Shown here: positions 1-8,043 of the stretch, one piece after another | How positions within the stretch are numbered: the first letter of the stretch is position 1 | Layout: each line of letters opens with the position of its first letter | Origin: UBA1141 sp963665155 | GTDB lineage: Bacteria > Chloroflexota > Dehalococcoidia > Lucifugimonadales > UBA3495 | Reading direction: 5' to 3' | Assembly: GCA_963665155.2 (NCBI GenBank) | Contig: OY761986.2 | Span: 868,001-932,000, forward strand | Length of the DNA stretch: 64,000 nucleotides | Made by a program: the position numbers and the translations under genes | Notes under the pieces: model-generated | The model's input: only the letters and a program-made list of their open reading frames with translations | Told to the model about the DNA's origin: nothing | The model's database searches: none

Positions 1-58
1 TTCCAACCAAGAAGCAAGGTACGCCTACGCCAACTAAGGTCCTTTTGATCGGGAACCT

Positions 59-958
59 TTAGAGGGCTGCTACCTGCTCACGGAGAGACTCGACTTCCTG
101 GATCAACTGAGCCTTGGTCTTCTTTCCATCGTTGGGCTTGGCTTGGGCTGCCTTGTTCTCGGCAACCAACTCGAATGCCCTCCTTTCCATCTTTGGCAGT
201 ATCGACTGCACTAGACTTTCATCCAACTCGCTGGCGATGGCTGGGTAGCCCGCCCGCTCGATCATCTTGCGCAGGTTGCCGGCCTTGAACTGGTCCAAGG
301 TCCAGCGCAGGGTCTCACCGGACGTAGTGGTGTCCCAATAAATCCGGATATCCTGGTTGCGAGGCCCATAGTGATAGTGGGGGCCGTTCTGGAAGCAGTC
401 GAAAGCCAGCAACTCCACTTCATGTCCCGCAACGTTGGACACAACGTGAATAGCCATTCCTTCGTCATTAATCTGGGGCAATAACCTGTATTCCAAGCCG
501 ATGGAAATGTTCCCGGCTTCAAACAGGTCTCCCTCCAGTTGCCGCTCGAACTTGTGGTGAACCGTGCGCCGCCCATCCCGGGACATGGCGCGGGCCGTTG
601 CTTCCACATGATCTAGGGTCTCTGTGGAGATGGGCTTTGCTGTAACCTTCTCGGCCAAATCGTCGTAGCCCGACCGTTCGAACATGGCAGGAAGATTGTT
701 GCGCAGTTGGCTCAAGGTCCAACCGAGAGGGTTGCCGGCAGTCGTCTTGTCCATGAACAGCCTAACATTAAGGTTCTCCGGCCCATAGTGATAATGGGGA
801 GCCTGGTCAAAGCAGTCGAACCTCAGTATTTCAGTATCCTTGCCGTCGACCTCACTGTAGACCTGAAGACAGAGGCCTTGGTCGTCCATAATCTCAGCCC
901 GATAGCTCATGGCAATGCTAACATCACCAGCGTCTATAACTGTGTCGCCCTTTTCCAT
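59..958 (-). CDS. Hypothetical protein with an internal tandem domain duplication
   Basis: I do not recognise this 299-residue family. The protein is two copies of one domain: residues about 5-100 and 145-240 align, each with a core motif (FDCF, then four residues, then HYHYGP) at residues 47-60 and 186-199. Each copy then has a strand-like segment containing TTAG or TTSG and a WTL helix ending in ERAGY or ERSGY. The last 40 residues are Lys/Ala/Glu-rich and probably form a coiled coil. The conserved His-Tyr-His cluster could bind metal, but that is inference. No signal peptide is seen. It stands alone, divergent from the nuclease gene. Confidence is high that it is a real gene and nil for function. 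Confidence 0.75.
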   Translation of the reverse strand: MEKGDTVIDAGDVSIAMSYRAEIMDDQGLCLQVYSEVDGKDTEILRFDCFDQAPHYHYGPENLNVRLFMDKTTAGNPLGWTLSQLRNNLPAMFERSGYDDLAEKVTAKPISTETLDHVEATARAMSRDGRRTVHHKFERQLEGDLFEAGNISIGLEYRLLPQINDEGMAIHVVSNVAGHEVELLAFDCFQNGPHYHYGPRNQDIRIYWDTTTSGETLRWTLDQFKAGNLRKMIERAGYPAIASELDESLVQSILPKMERRAFELVAENKAAQAKPNDGKKTKAQLIQEVESLREQVAAL

Positions 959-1132
959 TATATGCCTCCAAATAATTTTGGTGTGTGCAGGGTATCTCTG
1001 ATTCGAGAATTCTCCGTCTGTGAACTGCTAGCTTGGTTCACCGTCTAGAAGATTGTAGACTATTATGCCAAGTCTCAGCGGCCAGCGCAACTTTTGTTGT
1101 GGTTATGTTAGTCAATGAAAGCTTTATCGTAA

Positions 1133-2716
1133 ATGAAGTGCTTATTCTCCCGCATTTTGTCTCTGAAGTGGGCGTACCTCGTCGTTGCAATGGCGGTCGT
1201 CGGTTGCGTCGCCGAGCCATCGCCGAACCCGTCAACTCAAATCGTCCTGCCTCAAGACGGGGTCCTGGCGGCGATAACATACCCTGATGTTACCCTTTAC
1301 CCAACCATCACCAACCCTCCTGTGTCCTCCCCAGCGGGTGGGCCCGAATCGGTATCTTCCCCACCCGGAACCCGACAGCCCGCAAGGTTGACTATCCTGG
1401 GGATACCTTCGATGATTGAAGTGAAGGTTGTGGGAGTCATTGATGGAGATACGATAGAGGTCGAAGCCAGCGACGGAAACCGGGACAGGGTCCGGCTGCT
1501 GGGAGTGGATGCCCCCGAAACATTTCAAGCCAACAAACCCAACGAATACAACGGAATCATTGATACCGGCTGTTTGGACGGATGGGGCGCAACGGCGAGG
1601 CAATTCGCCGTCGATAACATTCTAGACCGGACTGTGACGCTGTATCTGGATCAAGCATCGAGGGAGCAAGGACCAGGTGGAGGCCTGACGTTCAGTCAGT
1701 TGTTCTCGTTCGGCAGATTGTTGGCTTTTGTTGAGGTAGAGGGCCAAGACTTTAACGCAGAGTTGGTGCGGCTCGGCTTGGCCAGAGTATATACCGAGGG
1801 CCAAAGCAGCCGGGAAAAAAGCTTTCTAGTGCTACAGCAGCAAGCGCAAGAGAAGAATGCTGGCCTCTGGAGTTGCCGGTCAGAGAGCCTTCCCTCAACC
1901 GTTACATTAATCCCTAATTCAACGCCGCTAAGGCCAAGACCTACTCCGATGCCGCCCGTAGAAGATACGCCTACGCCGTCGCCGCTTCTTGTGCCAACAA
2001 CACCGCCCACTGCCTTGCCCACGATAGTGATTCCCACTGCGACACCGTCGCCTACCGCCGCTTCTGCTCCTACACCGAACCCGGGTCCGGCGAAACCGAA
2101 TCCCGCCGCCACGGCTATTCCTAGTCCGACTGAATCTCCTGCGCCTGTTCCCACCACAACAATACCTGCTGCTCCCACGGCCACTAGGGTTCCGGCACCG
2201 ACGGCGACCGGCGTTCCTATGCCAACTGTTACATTCGTCCCTTCCCCAACGGCAACCCCTGTCGTTACCCCAACCGCTACCCCCGTACCCAGCCCTGCTG
2301 CAACCATTATTCCAACGGTGGCACCCACTCCCCGACCCACTTCTAGGCCATTGCCAGCACTGGGGTCAGCCCAGGTAATGATCGAATGCATCTTTTTCGA
2401 CGGCATCGTCCCTGTAAGCGAAGCGGATGAATACGTTCAGTTGCTTAATCAAGGAGGTGCTTCCGTGGATTTGGATGGCTGGACACTGACCGACATTAGT
2501 GACGGTGGGCCCACGTTCACCTTCCCTGCCTACTCATTGACCACCGGTGCCAGGGTCCGCATATACACCAACGAAGTCCATCAAGAATGGGGCGGCTTTT
2601 CGTTTTCTCAAGGAAGGGCGATATGGGCAAATTCCTCTCCGGATACGGCAGGTCTATTCAATAATCAAGGTATCCAGGTCTCCACAAAATCATACCCTCC
2701 CGGTTGCGGGGACTAG
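1133..2716 (+). CDS. Secreted thermonuclease-like lipoprotein with C-terminal lamin-tail domain
   Basis: 527 residues in four parts. A signal peptide ends in a lipobox (VVGC, Cys25), so the protein is probably lipid-anchored outside the membrane. A staphylococcal-nuclease-type domain spans about residues 95-248, with DGDT followed by VRLLGVDAPE, the Arg/Asp/Glu pattern of the family, and a late GLARVY and ENAGLW-like helix (KNAGLW). A Pro/Thr/Ala/Val linker of about 160 residues follows. A lamin-tail-like (LTD) domain at about 413-527 has the typical EYVQLLN, DLDGWTL and a final TGLFNNQG-like pattern. SNase enzymes cleave DNA and RNA; LTD domains often occur on secreted nucleases. Likely role: extracellular nucleic-acid scavenging. 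Start chosen because it gives the signal peptide. Confidence 0.85.
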   Translation: MKCLFSRILSLKWAYLVVAMAVVGCVAEPSPNPSTQIVLPQDGVLAAITYPDVTLYPTITNPPVSSPAGGPESVSSPPGTRQPARLTILGIPSMIEVKVVGVIDGDTIEVEASDGNRDRVRLLGVDAPETFQANKPNEYNGIIDTGCLDGWGATARQFAVDNILDRTVTLYLDQASREQGPGGGLTFSQLFSFGRLLAFVEVEGQDFNAELVRLGLARVYTEGQSSREKSFLVLQQQAQEKNAGLWSCRSESLPSTVTLIPNSTPLRPRPTPMPPVEDTPTPSPLLVPTTPPTALPTIVIPTATPSPTAASAPTPNPGPAKPNPAATAIPSPTESPAPVPTTTIPAAPTATRVPAPTATGVPMPTVTFVPSPTATPVVTPTATPVPSPAATIIPTVAPTPRPTSRPLPALGSAQVMIECIFFDGIVPVSEADEYVQLLNQGGASVDLDGWTLTDISDGGPTFTFPAYSLTTGARVRIYTNEVHQEWGGFSFSQGRAIWANSSPDTAGLFNNQGIQVSTKSYPPGCGD

Positions 2717-2789
2717 CCTAATCCGGGTTCAAAAAACCGCTTTGACGCAATTGTTTCCTCGCCCTATACTGCCATTCGTGCTTACCCAT

Positions 2790-2830
2790 TCGACCGCCCG
2801 GCAACCGTTGCCCGGGGATCGGTTTTTGGA
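2790..2830 (+). terminator. Probable rho-independent terminator after the nuclease gene
   Basis: A GC-rich inverted repeat (CCCGG-CAAC, a central C, GTTG-CCCGGG) at about 2797-2816 is followed by GATCGG and a run of five T at 2823-2827. It lies 80 bp downstream of the nuclease stop codon on the same strand. Confidence 0.5.
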
Positions 2831-2853
2831 CTCAGTTTCACTAGACTAAAAAT

Positions 2854-2884
2854 CAATCTTCTCCCGGAATAGCTGGGAAGATTG
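2854..2884 (+). promoter_or_regulatory. Leader hairpin just upstream of the DUF2779 gene
   Basis: CAATCTT plus CTCCC pairs with GGG plus AAGATTG around a short loop. The hairpin ends 13 bases before the ATG at 2898 and has no T-run, so it is more likely a leader or RNA-stability structure than a terminator. Confidence 0.35.
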
Positions 2885-2897
2885 GCCCGGAAAATAT

Positions 2898-4367
2898 ATG
2901 CGAAACCTTTCCAAAACTCTGTTTTTGAATACCATCACCTGTCCTACCTTGGGCTGGGAACTGCGAAACGAGGATATCAGCGACCAAGATTCCCAAGCGC
3001 CTAAGACCAGGGGAGAGTTATTTCGGGTCGAACAAGGCCTGGAAATAGGGAGTCGCGCTAGAACCCTTTATCCCACCGGTCTACTTATTGAAGAAAAGGA
3101 CATGGAGCGGGCCACCGCTTCCACTCGGCAAGCTATGGCAGACCCTTGCAACCGCATCATTTTCGAAGCCGCGTTTTTTGTAGACGGGACAACCGCTAGG
3201 GCTGATGTCTTGATCAGAGACGGCGCTGGCTGGGGACTGGTGGAGGTTAAATCCAGTGCGAATGACCGGGGAGGCTACATTGACGACATGGCCTACACAG
3301 CCATGGTGCTTTCCCAGGCTGGGGTACAGATTACTCAAGCGTCTCTGTTGCTAATCTCCAAGGAATATCGCTTAGGTATGAGCAACAGCGACCTTTTCGT
3401 GGAAGTGGACCATTCCGAGGAGGTCTTAATTCGGGCTGAGGCATTACGTCAAATCTGGCCGAACATTATTGAAGAAACCAGCAGGACCAAAAAGCCGGAG
3501 CCGGTGCTTAAGATTGAATGCCGCAAGTGCCCTCTGTTCTCGCAGTGCATGGGAAACGACATTGAAAACCATGTGTTCAAAATTCCCAGGTTGAGCCCCA
3601 AGAAATTCGACCAGCTAACCGAAGCCGGCATCGTACGTATTGAGGACATACCCGCCAGCTTCCCTCTGACCGAGCGCCAAACAATAATGTGGGAATCGGT
3701 TCAAGCTCAAAAACCCATGGTTCGAGATGGCCTTGAGGATGAGCTTGCCCAAGTGGTGTGGCCAGCCCACTACCTAGACTTTGAATCGGTAATGACCGCA
3801 ATTCCGCTTTATCCCGATATTGCGCCATACAGCCAGATCCCTACCCAATACTCCTCCCATTGTTGCGACGATGTCGGCAATGTGGTCTCACATGCCGAAT
3901 TCCTCTGCGATCACACCAAGGATTCCAGGCTCGAGTTGGCCCAAAGGCTGATTGAGGACTTGCCAGGCGATGGGAGCATTATTGTATATTCCAACTTCGA
4001 GAAGACGATAATCCAAGGGTTGGCAAACATATTTCCTCCATTGGCTCCGTCTTTGGAATCGCTGGTTTGCCGCATCGTAGACCTGCAAGACATAATAATC
4101 AAGAATTTTTACCACCCTGATTTCCGTGGCAGCGTTTCTTTGAAGAGCACTCTGCCGGCCCTGGTGCCCAGCATGTCCTATTCCCACTTGAACATCGCAG
4201 AGGGTGAAACCGCCATGGTAACTTTCGCCTATCTGGCCATGGGCCGCTACAACGGTGAATATGCCAAAGTCGAAAGGGAAAATCTTCTCGAGTATTGCAA
4301 ACAAGACACCATGGCCATGGTGATGTTGCACCAACGGTTGGATGAGTTTGTGCGTGGTGCTGTTTAA
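2898..4367 (+). CDS. DUF2779 protein: Cas4/RecB-like nuclease fused to a DnaQ-like exonuclease
   Basis: 489 residues. The N-terminal half resembles a PD-(D/E)xK nuclease of the Cas4/RecB type: RADVLIRDGAGWGLVEVKSS supplies the D...E-x-K signature, and a cysteine cluster near residues 207-220 (CRKCPLFSQC) could ligate an Fe-S cluster or zinc. The C-terminal half (about 290-489) matches DUF2779, an RNase-H/DnaQ-like fold: YLDFE, then YSNFE, then a final EYCKQDTMAM carrying the last acidic residue. Members are found singly or near mobile DNA, with roles in DNA repair or processing inferred rather than proven. No cas genes are nearby. It is a single-gene unit with a hairpin leader. Confidence 0.8.
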   Translation: MRNLSKTLFLNTITCPTLGWELRNEDISDQDSQAPKTRGELFRVEQGLEIGSRARTLYPTGLLIEEKDMERATASTRQAMADPCNRIIFEAAFFVDGTTARADVLIRDGAGWGLVEVKSSANDRGGYIDDMAYTAMVLSQAGVQITQASLLLISKEYRLGMSNSDLFVEVDHSEEVLIRAEALRQIWPNIIEETSRTKKPEPVLKIECRKCPLFSQCMGNDIENHVFKIPRLSPKKFDQLTEAGIVRIEDIPASFPLTERQTIMWESVQAQKPMVRDGLEDELAQVVWPAHYLDFESVMTAIPLYPDIAPYSQIPTQYSSHCCDDVGNVVSHAEFLCDHTKDSRLELAQRLIEDLPGDGSIIVYSNFEKTIIQGLANIFPPLAPSLESLVCRIVDLQDIIIKNFYHPDFRGSVSLKSTLPALVPSMSYSHLNIAEGETAMVTFAYLAMGRYNGEYAKVERENLLEYCKQDTMAMVMLHQRLDEFVRGAV

Positions 4368-4399
4368 GTCAAGCTGTTTAAGCGGTCCTCCGACGTCAA

Positions 4400-4677
4400 G
4401 ATTCACTTCAACCATCGCTGGCTAGAATGGTCTTTGTGGGCTACGTCCCGGAGATTTCCATGCCCATAATGCCCCACGAGTTGATGCGCAACGAGTTCGA
4501 GATAATGGGCTCGAGAGCGACCACGAAACAGGAGATGCAAGACACAATGAAGCTGGTCTCTTTCAGGGTAGGATCAAGCTCATTGTGGACCAGACTTTTT
4601 CGTTGGAAGACGTGGAATCGGATTTCGATTCACTGCGCCAAGGCAACTCATTGGGCAGAAATGTGATCGCCGTATGA
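4400..4677 (+). pseudogene. Remnant of a zinc-type alcohol dehydrogenase C-terminus
   Basis: An open stretch from 4427 encodes VFVGYVPEISMPIMPHELM followed by EFEIMGSRATTKQEM, the typical C-terminal NAD-domain tail of medium-chain alcohol dehydrogenases. Around 4563-4568 the frame breaks: reading on in another frame gives KLIVDQTFSLEDVESDF and NSLGRNVIAV before the TGA at about 4675, the expected end of such an enzyme. No N-terminal catalytic half exists upstream, so this is a decayed fragment. Confidence 0.6.
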
Positions 4678-4809
4678 TGGTGGAAGCTGCGTTTGATCCT
4701 TCACGGTTCCTAGTATATTTACCGCAGAGACCCAAAGGGCGGAAGACTATTTAGTTTCTCGGCTCACTCTGGGACAAAATAGTTCTCCTGTAAGTAAAGG
4801 ATTTTCGAT

Positions 4810-5745
4810 ATGAACATAGGCATCAGCATACCCCGTATACCCGACCCGGCCGGCTTGAAACGCTTTGCTCAACGCGCCGAGATATTGGGCTTTGAGTCGG
4901 TTCTATTGGGCGATCATGTGGTTCTTCCAACCGGAGGTACCAACCAGTATCCCTACACCGCCGACGGTTCTTTTTCCAGCGCGTCTGACGCCCCTTTCTT
5001 GGAGACCATGACCCTGTTGGGGTTTCTGGCCGCTTGCACCGACACGGTTAAAATAGGCAGCACGGTCGTAATCCTTCCCTACCGCAACCCTGTAGTGCAA
5101 GCCAAAATGTTTGCGTTTCTGGACGTTTTGAGTGGGGGCCGTATTATTTGCGGCGTAGGTGTGGGCTGGCTGGAGAAGGAGTTCGAAGTGTTGGGCGTGC
5201 CATACGCGGAGCGCGGCCAGATGAGCGACGAATTCATAGAGATTTTCAAAGTTCTGGGGGAGGATGACCTACCCGAGTACCACGGCAAGCACTACCAATT
5301 TGACAAGATACACTTCTACCCCAAGCCGGTGCAAAAACCACATATCCCCATCTGGGTGGGGGGCCACACAAAGGCCGTCCTTCGCCGGACCGCAAAATAC
5401 GGCGATTGCTGGCACACCACCCGCCAAACCCCGGAGTTTGTAGCTGAAAACCTGCCCTACCTGCGGCAGCGGATAGAGCGTGCCCAGCGTGATGTAAAAT
5501 CCGTTTCAATTTCTTTAAAGCGCAGCCTGCACTTTACCGATATAGGGATCACAGAAAGCAGTTCGATTCGGAGCGGTGGCGCCCTGATCGCCGGGACTCA
5601 GGAAGTAATAGACGACGTTTATGCCTGCTGCGAAATCGGCATCGACCAACTGACTTTCGATTTTCGCACCAACAGTCTGGACGATAGTATCCGAGTGATG
5701 GAGCACTTGGCCGACAAAGTGCTGCCCGTCGCCCAACGCTTGTAA
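4810..5745 (+). CDS. LLM-class (F420-dependent-type) oxidoreductase
   Basis: 311 residues with the full luciferase-like TIM-barrel layout. The N-terminal MNIGISIPR strand, SVLLGDHV, the IGSTVVILPYRNPV strand and the SGGRIICGVGVGW glycine-rich segment match TIGR03619-type probable F420-dependent enzymes. HFYPKPVQKPHIPIWVGG is the conserved phosphate-binding region. These enzymes use reduced F420 or FMN to oxidise or reduce small organic substrates; the substrate here cannot be told. A purine-rich RBS (AAAGG) lies just upstream of the ATG. It is monocistronic. A second, distinct LLM enzyme is at 56729-57652. Confidence 0.88.
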   Translation: MNIGISIPRIPDPAGLKRFAQRAEILGFESVLLGDHVVLPTGGTNQYPYTADGSFSSASDAPFLETMTLLGFLAACTDTVKIGSTVVILPYRNPVVQAKMFAFLDVLSGGRIICGVGVGWLEKEFEVLGVPYAERGQMSDEFIEIFKVLGEDDLPEYHGKHYQFDKIHFYPKPVQKPHIPIWVGGHTKAVLRRTAKYGDCWHTTRQTPEFVAENLPYLRQRIERAQRDVKSVSISLKRSLHFTDIGITESSSIRSGGALIAGTQEVIDDVYACCEIGIDQLTFDFRTNSLDDSIRVMEHLADKVLPVAQRL

Positions 5746-5860
5746 TCGGTACGGCAGACCTTGGCTAATTTAAGCTATAATTGAAGCCTATTCGATCAAT
5801 AAGTTCGCAAGAAATTCAGTTGCTCCCGCAGGTTCACGGGATGGCTTGGAGGATTAATCA

Positions 5861-6642
5861 ATGGTCCAACCTGAGATAACCGTCGACTTGGGCAGCTTAC
5901 GAGATGCCATCATCAAGGAGTACAAAGCGGTTGCCCAAGACCCGCATCAAGGATTTCACTTCCACACCGGTCGACGCCTGACTCGGCTGGTGGGCTATTC
6001 CGAGGAATGGCTGGAAGGCATCCCGGAATCCTCAATCGAGGCGTTTGCCGGCACTGGCAACCCGTTCAGCCTCGGGCCAATCAGCCCCGGGGAGAACATT
6101 GTGGATGTCGGCAGCGGCGCGGGCATCGACAGCCTTATCGCGGCGCGCATGACCGGCTCTACAGGCGAATTGGTTGTCGTGGACATATGACCCCCGAGAT
6201 GCGGGAACGAGCCCGGAACGCTGCGGTCGAGGCAGGGCTGACGAATGTTGAGTTCCGCGATGGCTACGCCGAATCTCTTCCTGTAACCGACGGCTGGGCC
6301 GACGTAGTGATCTCCAACGGGGTGCTAAATCTTGTCCCGGACAAAGGCGCCGCACTTGACGAGATGTACCGGGTATTGAAACCTGGAGGACGCCTGCAGA
6401 TAGGCGACATCTTGGTGCAGGTGCAAGTGCCGGAAGAAGCCAAGTTAGAGATTGATCTCTGGACAGGTTGAATCGCTGGCGCTCTGCTGGAAGCAGAGCT
6501 CACAGCGGTTATTAATGCGTCGGGGTTCGTGGGATTCGAGATCACTTGGCGGGAAGATGTGTTCGGTGGTGCGCCTCAGGCGTCCAGCGCCGCCAACTTC
6601 GGCACCCTGGGAATCAATTTCCGGGCCAGCAAACCCCTTTAG
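5861..6642 (+). CDS. arsM: ArsM-type SAM methyltransferase, candidate selenoprotein (UGA at the catalytic Cys), frame broken once
   Basis: Three stretches together make a normal-length arsenite-methyltransferase-like protein of about 260 residues. 5861-6190 carries the N-terminal region and SAM motif I (VDVGSGAGIDS). From 6187, in the -1 frame, MTPEMRERAR, ISNGVLNLVPDK and VLKPGGRL follow. An in-frame TGA (6469-6471) then sits in DLWTG-TGA-IAGAL, exactly where family members have the arsenic-binding Cys of W-x-G-C-I/V-A-G-A-L. Translation stays open after it for 56 codons to TAG at 6640-6642 with conserved C-terminal sequence (FGTLGINFRASKP). A stem-loop directly after the TGA fits a bacterial SECIS. 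Start ATG has GGAGG 8 bases upstream. The frame change at 6185-6190 has an ATGA overlap; it may be an assembly error, a mutation or a split gene. Confidence 0.75.
6469..6507 (+). promoter_or_regulatory. Candidate bacterial SECIS element after in-frame UGA
   Basis: The TGA at 6469-6471 is followed by lower stem CGCTG (6474-6478) pairing with CAGCG (6503-6507), a small asymmetric internal loop (GC opposite TCA), a perfect 7-bp upper stem GCTCTGC (6481-6487) with GCAGAGC (6493-6499), and a 5-nt apical loop TGGAA (6488-6492). The apical loop starts 16 nt after the UGA and has G at its second position. Both match the known bacterial SECIS pattern (loop 16-37 nt downstream, G in the first two loop bases). 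Confidence 0.7.
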
Positions 6643-6739
6643 TGACTCGCAAAGCTGGCAACCATATTTGCCATCAGACATGGCACGGCTGCGGATAAAG
6701 GGGAGATAAGTAGGTCGATGCTCCTGCTATCCCCGCCGC

Positions 6740-7246
6740 TTATAGGCCGCTGTCTTTAAACATTTTGGCCCTTTGCACCAACTCTTGTGCCGTATGTTGC
6801 ATCCCGGTTATTTGCTGTGGCGTAACTTCCCTTTTGACCACACCTGGCACGCCGGTGACGAAAGACCGGGCGGGAATGTCTGTACCGGAAAGGATCACCG
6901 AGTTAGCGGCCACCAGACACTGGGGACCAAGTACCACCCGCGGAAGCACGGTGCTGTTATTTCCCAAAAGGGAGCCCTCTCCCACCCGGTCGCAATGGAC
7001 AACGACACAGTGGCCTACACTTACGTTATCCTCAATCACAAGACCGTCACCGTGGACTACCGAGCCTTCTTGAACATTGACATGGTTTCCTATGACGATG
7101 GTAGTAGGTCCGTCTCCCCGAATGGTGACACCCGGCCAAATGCTGGCATACTCCCCAATTTCCACGTTGCCCACCACGTAAGCGAATTCGCTAACCCAGG
7201 CTGTTTCCGCTACTCTGGGCGTTTGGTCCCCCAGCGTTCTTATCAA
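6740..7246 (-). CDS. Gamma-carbonic-anhydrase-family left-handed beta-helix protein
   Basis: 168 residues made of hexapeptide repeats ([LIV]-G-x4), as in IEIGEYASIWPGVTIRGD, VQEGSVVHGD and VSVGHCVVVH, forming a left-handed beta-helix. The pattern WPGVTIRGD at the start and HGDG...GHCVVVHCD match the gamma-carbonic anhydrase / PaaY / YrdA family, where three His bind a metal at the trimer interface. Two metal His candidates (HGD and HCVVVH) are visible. Activity may be CO2 hydration or a thioesterase-like role; not decided by sequence. The start is TTG (7244-7246) with GGGAGAG upstream. It is convergent with the methyltransferase gene. Confidence 0.85.
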   Translation of the reverse strand: MIRTLGDQTPRVAETAWVSEFAYVVGNVEIGEYASIWPGVTIRGDGPTTIVIGNHVNVQEGSVVHGDGLVIEDNVSVGHCVVVHCDRVGEGSLLGNNSTVLPRVVLGPQCLVAANSVILSGTDIPARSFVTGVPGVVKREVTPQQITGMQHTAQELVQRAKMFKDSGL

Positions 7247-7299
7247 TTCTCTCTCCCGACATTCTCAGAATGATTTGGGTCAATTCCGTTTGGCCTAAA

Positions 7300-7318
7300 G
7301 GTCCCGCGCAACGGGACC
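7300..7318. terminator. Short perfect hairpin upstream of the gamma-CA gene
   Basis: GGTCCCG (7300-7306), loop CGCAA, CGGGACC (7312-7318). It has no T-run on either side, so its function (leader or weak terminator) is uncertain. Confidence 0.3.
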
Positions 7319-7362
7319 GCTAACCCGGCCGCTCGCTCCGCACTGTGATCCGGCGGCAATCG

Positions 7363-7392
7363 AAAAACAGGCCCCCGGCTTCTGTCGCCGGG
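7363..7392 (-). terminator. Rho-independent terminator for the S41-smpB transcript
   Basis: Read on the minus strand: stem CCCGGC / GCCGGG (7387-7392 with 7374-7379), then GGCCTG and five T (7363-7367). It lies downstream of smpB. Confidence 0.6.
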
Positions 7393-7471
7393 AGCCGTTG
7401 ATATGAGTCCGGGCAGCTATCTCGAAAGTCAGGCCGCAAAATGGGACGGATACTTGATTTTCCCACCTTGG

Positions 7472-7515
7472 CAGTGATATCACCGGCGGTTATTCCGCCG
7501 GTGGTTATTTCACTG
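7472..7515. repeat. Strong two-step inverted repeat (cruciform) after smpB
   Basis: Inner perfect 9-bp arms CACCGGCGG (7481-7489) and CCGCCGGTG (7495-7503) around TTATT, with outer arms CAGTGA (7472-7477) and TCACTG (7510-7515). It lies just beyond the smpB stop codon, before the true terminator, and may protect the mRNA 3' end. Confidence 0.55.
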
Positions 7516-7548
7516 TTAGCGCAATCCCGACCGGCAGTTGCCGCACCT

Positions 7549-8040
7549 CTAATCCTCCGAGCGCAATGCCCGCCTCGCCGCCAAATCCATTTCTTTGTCG
7601 ATGATGGCGCGCCGCTTGTCATATTGGCGCTTTCCACGGGCTACAGCAATTTCCACCTTGGCGACATGGTTCTTGATGTACATACGCAGTGGAATGATGG
7701 TCAAGCGTTTTTCGGCGACCTCGGCGGCCAGGTGGATAATTTCGCCTTTGTGCAGTAAAAGCTTGCGGGACCTTTTGGGTTCATGATTGTAAATATTTGC
7801 CGGATCGTAGGTGGCGATGTGGACATTCATAAGCCAAAGCTCACCGTTCAATGGCCTGGCATATGCCTCGCGAAGGTCTACTTTCCCTGCCCGCACCGAC
7901 TTAATCTCGGTGCCGGTTAGAACCAGGCCCGCTTCGCGCCGCTCAAGTATCTCATAGTCGAAAAAGGCGCGTCTGTTGGTCGCAACCGCGCCTCCGTTGG
8001 CCTTACTGCCATCTGCTTTTTTCTTTGCCGACTTAGCCAT
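7549..8040 (-). CDS. smpB: SsrA (tmRNA)-binding protein SmpB
   Basis: 163 residues, the expected length. The core begins NRRAFFDYEILERREAGLVLTGTEIKSVR, followed by LREAYA, ELWLMNVHIA and HEPKRSRKLLLH, all hallmarks of SmpB, and a basic tail (KRQYDKR). SmpB binds tmRNA and brings it to stalled ribosomes for trans-translation. The ATG is 3 bp after the S41 protease stop codon, so the two are co-transcribed. No tmRNA gene could be found in the 300 bp downstream. An N-terminal Lys/Ala extension (about 20 residues) precedes the conserved core. Confidence 0.95.
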   Translation of the reverse strand: MAKSAKKKADGSKANGGAVATNRRAFFDYEILERREAGLVLTGTEIKSVRAGKVDLREAYARPLNGELWLMNVHIATYDPANIYNHEPKRSRKLLLHKGEIIHLAAEVAEKRLTIIPLRMYIKNHVAKVEIAVARGKRQYDKRRAIIDKEMDLAARRALRSED

Positions 8041-8043
8041 TAC

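Noticed and set aside
1696..2406. 236-codon Gly/Val-rich minus-strand ORF
   Set aside because: Complement of the Pro/Thr-rich linker of the nuclease; composition is forced by the opposite strand.
2898..4367. CRISPR-Cas locus suggested by the Cas4-like domain
   Set aside because: No repeat-spacer array or other cas gene in the window; the C-terminal half is DUF2779.
7247..7548. Possible tmRNA gene next to smpB
   Set aside because: No alanyl-tRNA-like ends or tag reading frame; the hairpins here fit terminators and inverted repeats.
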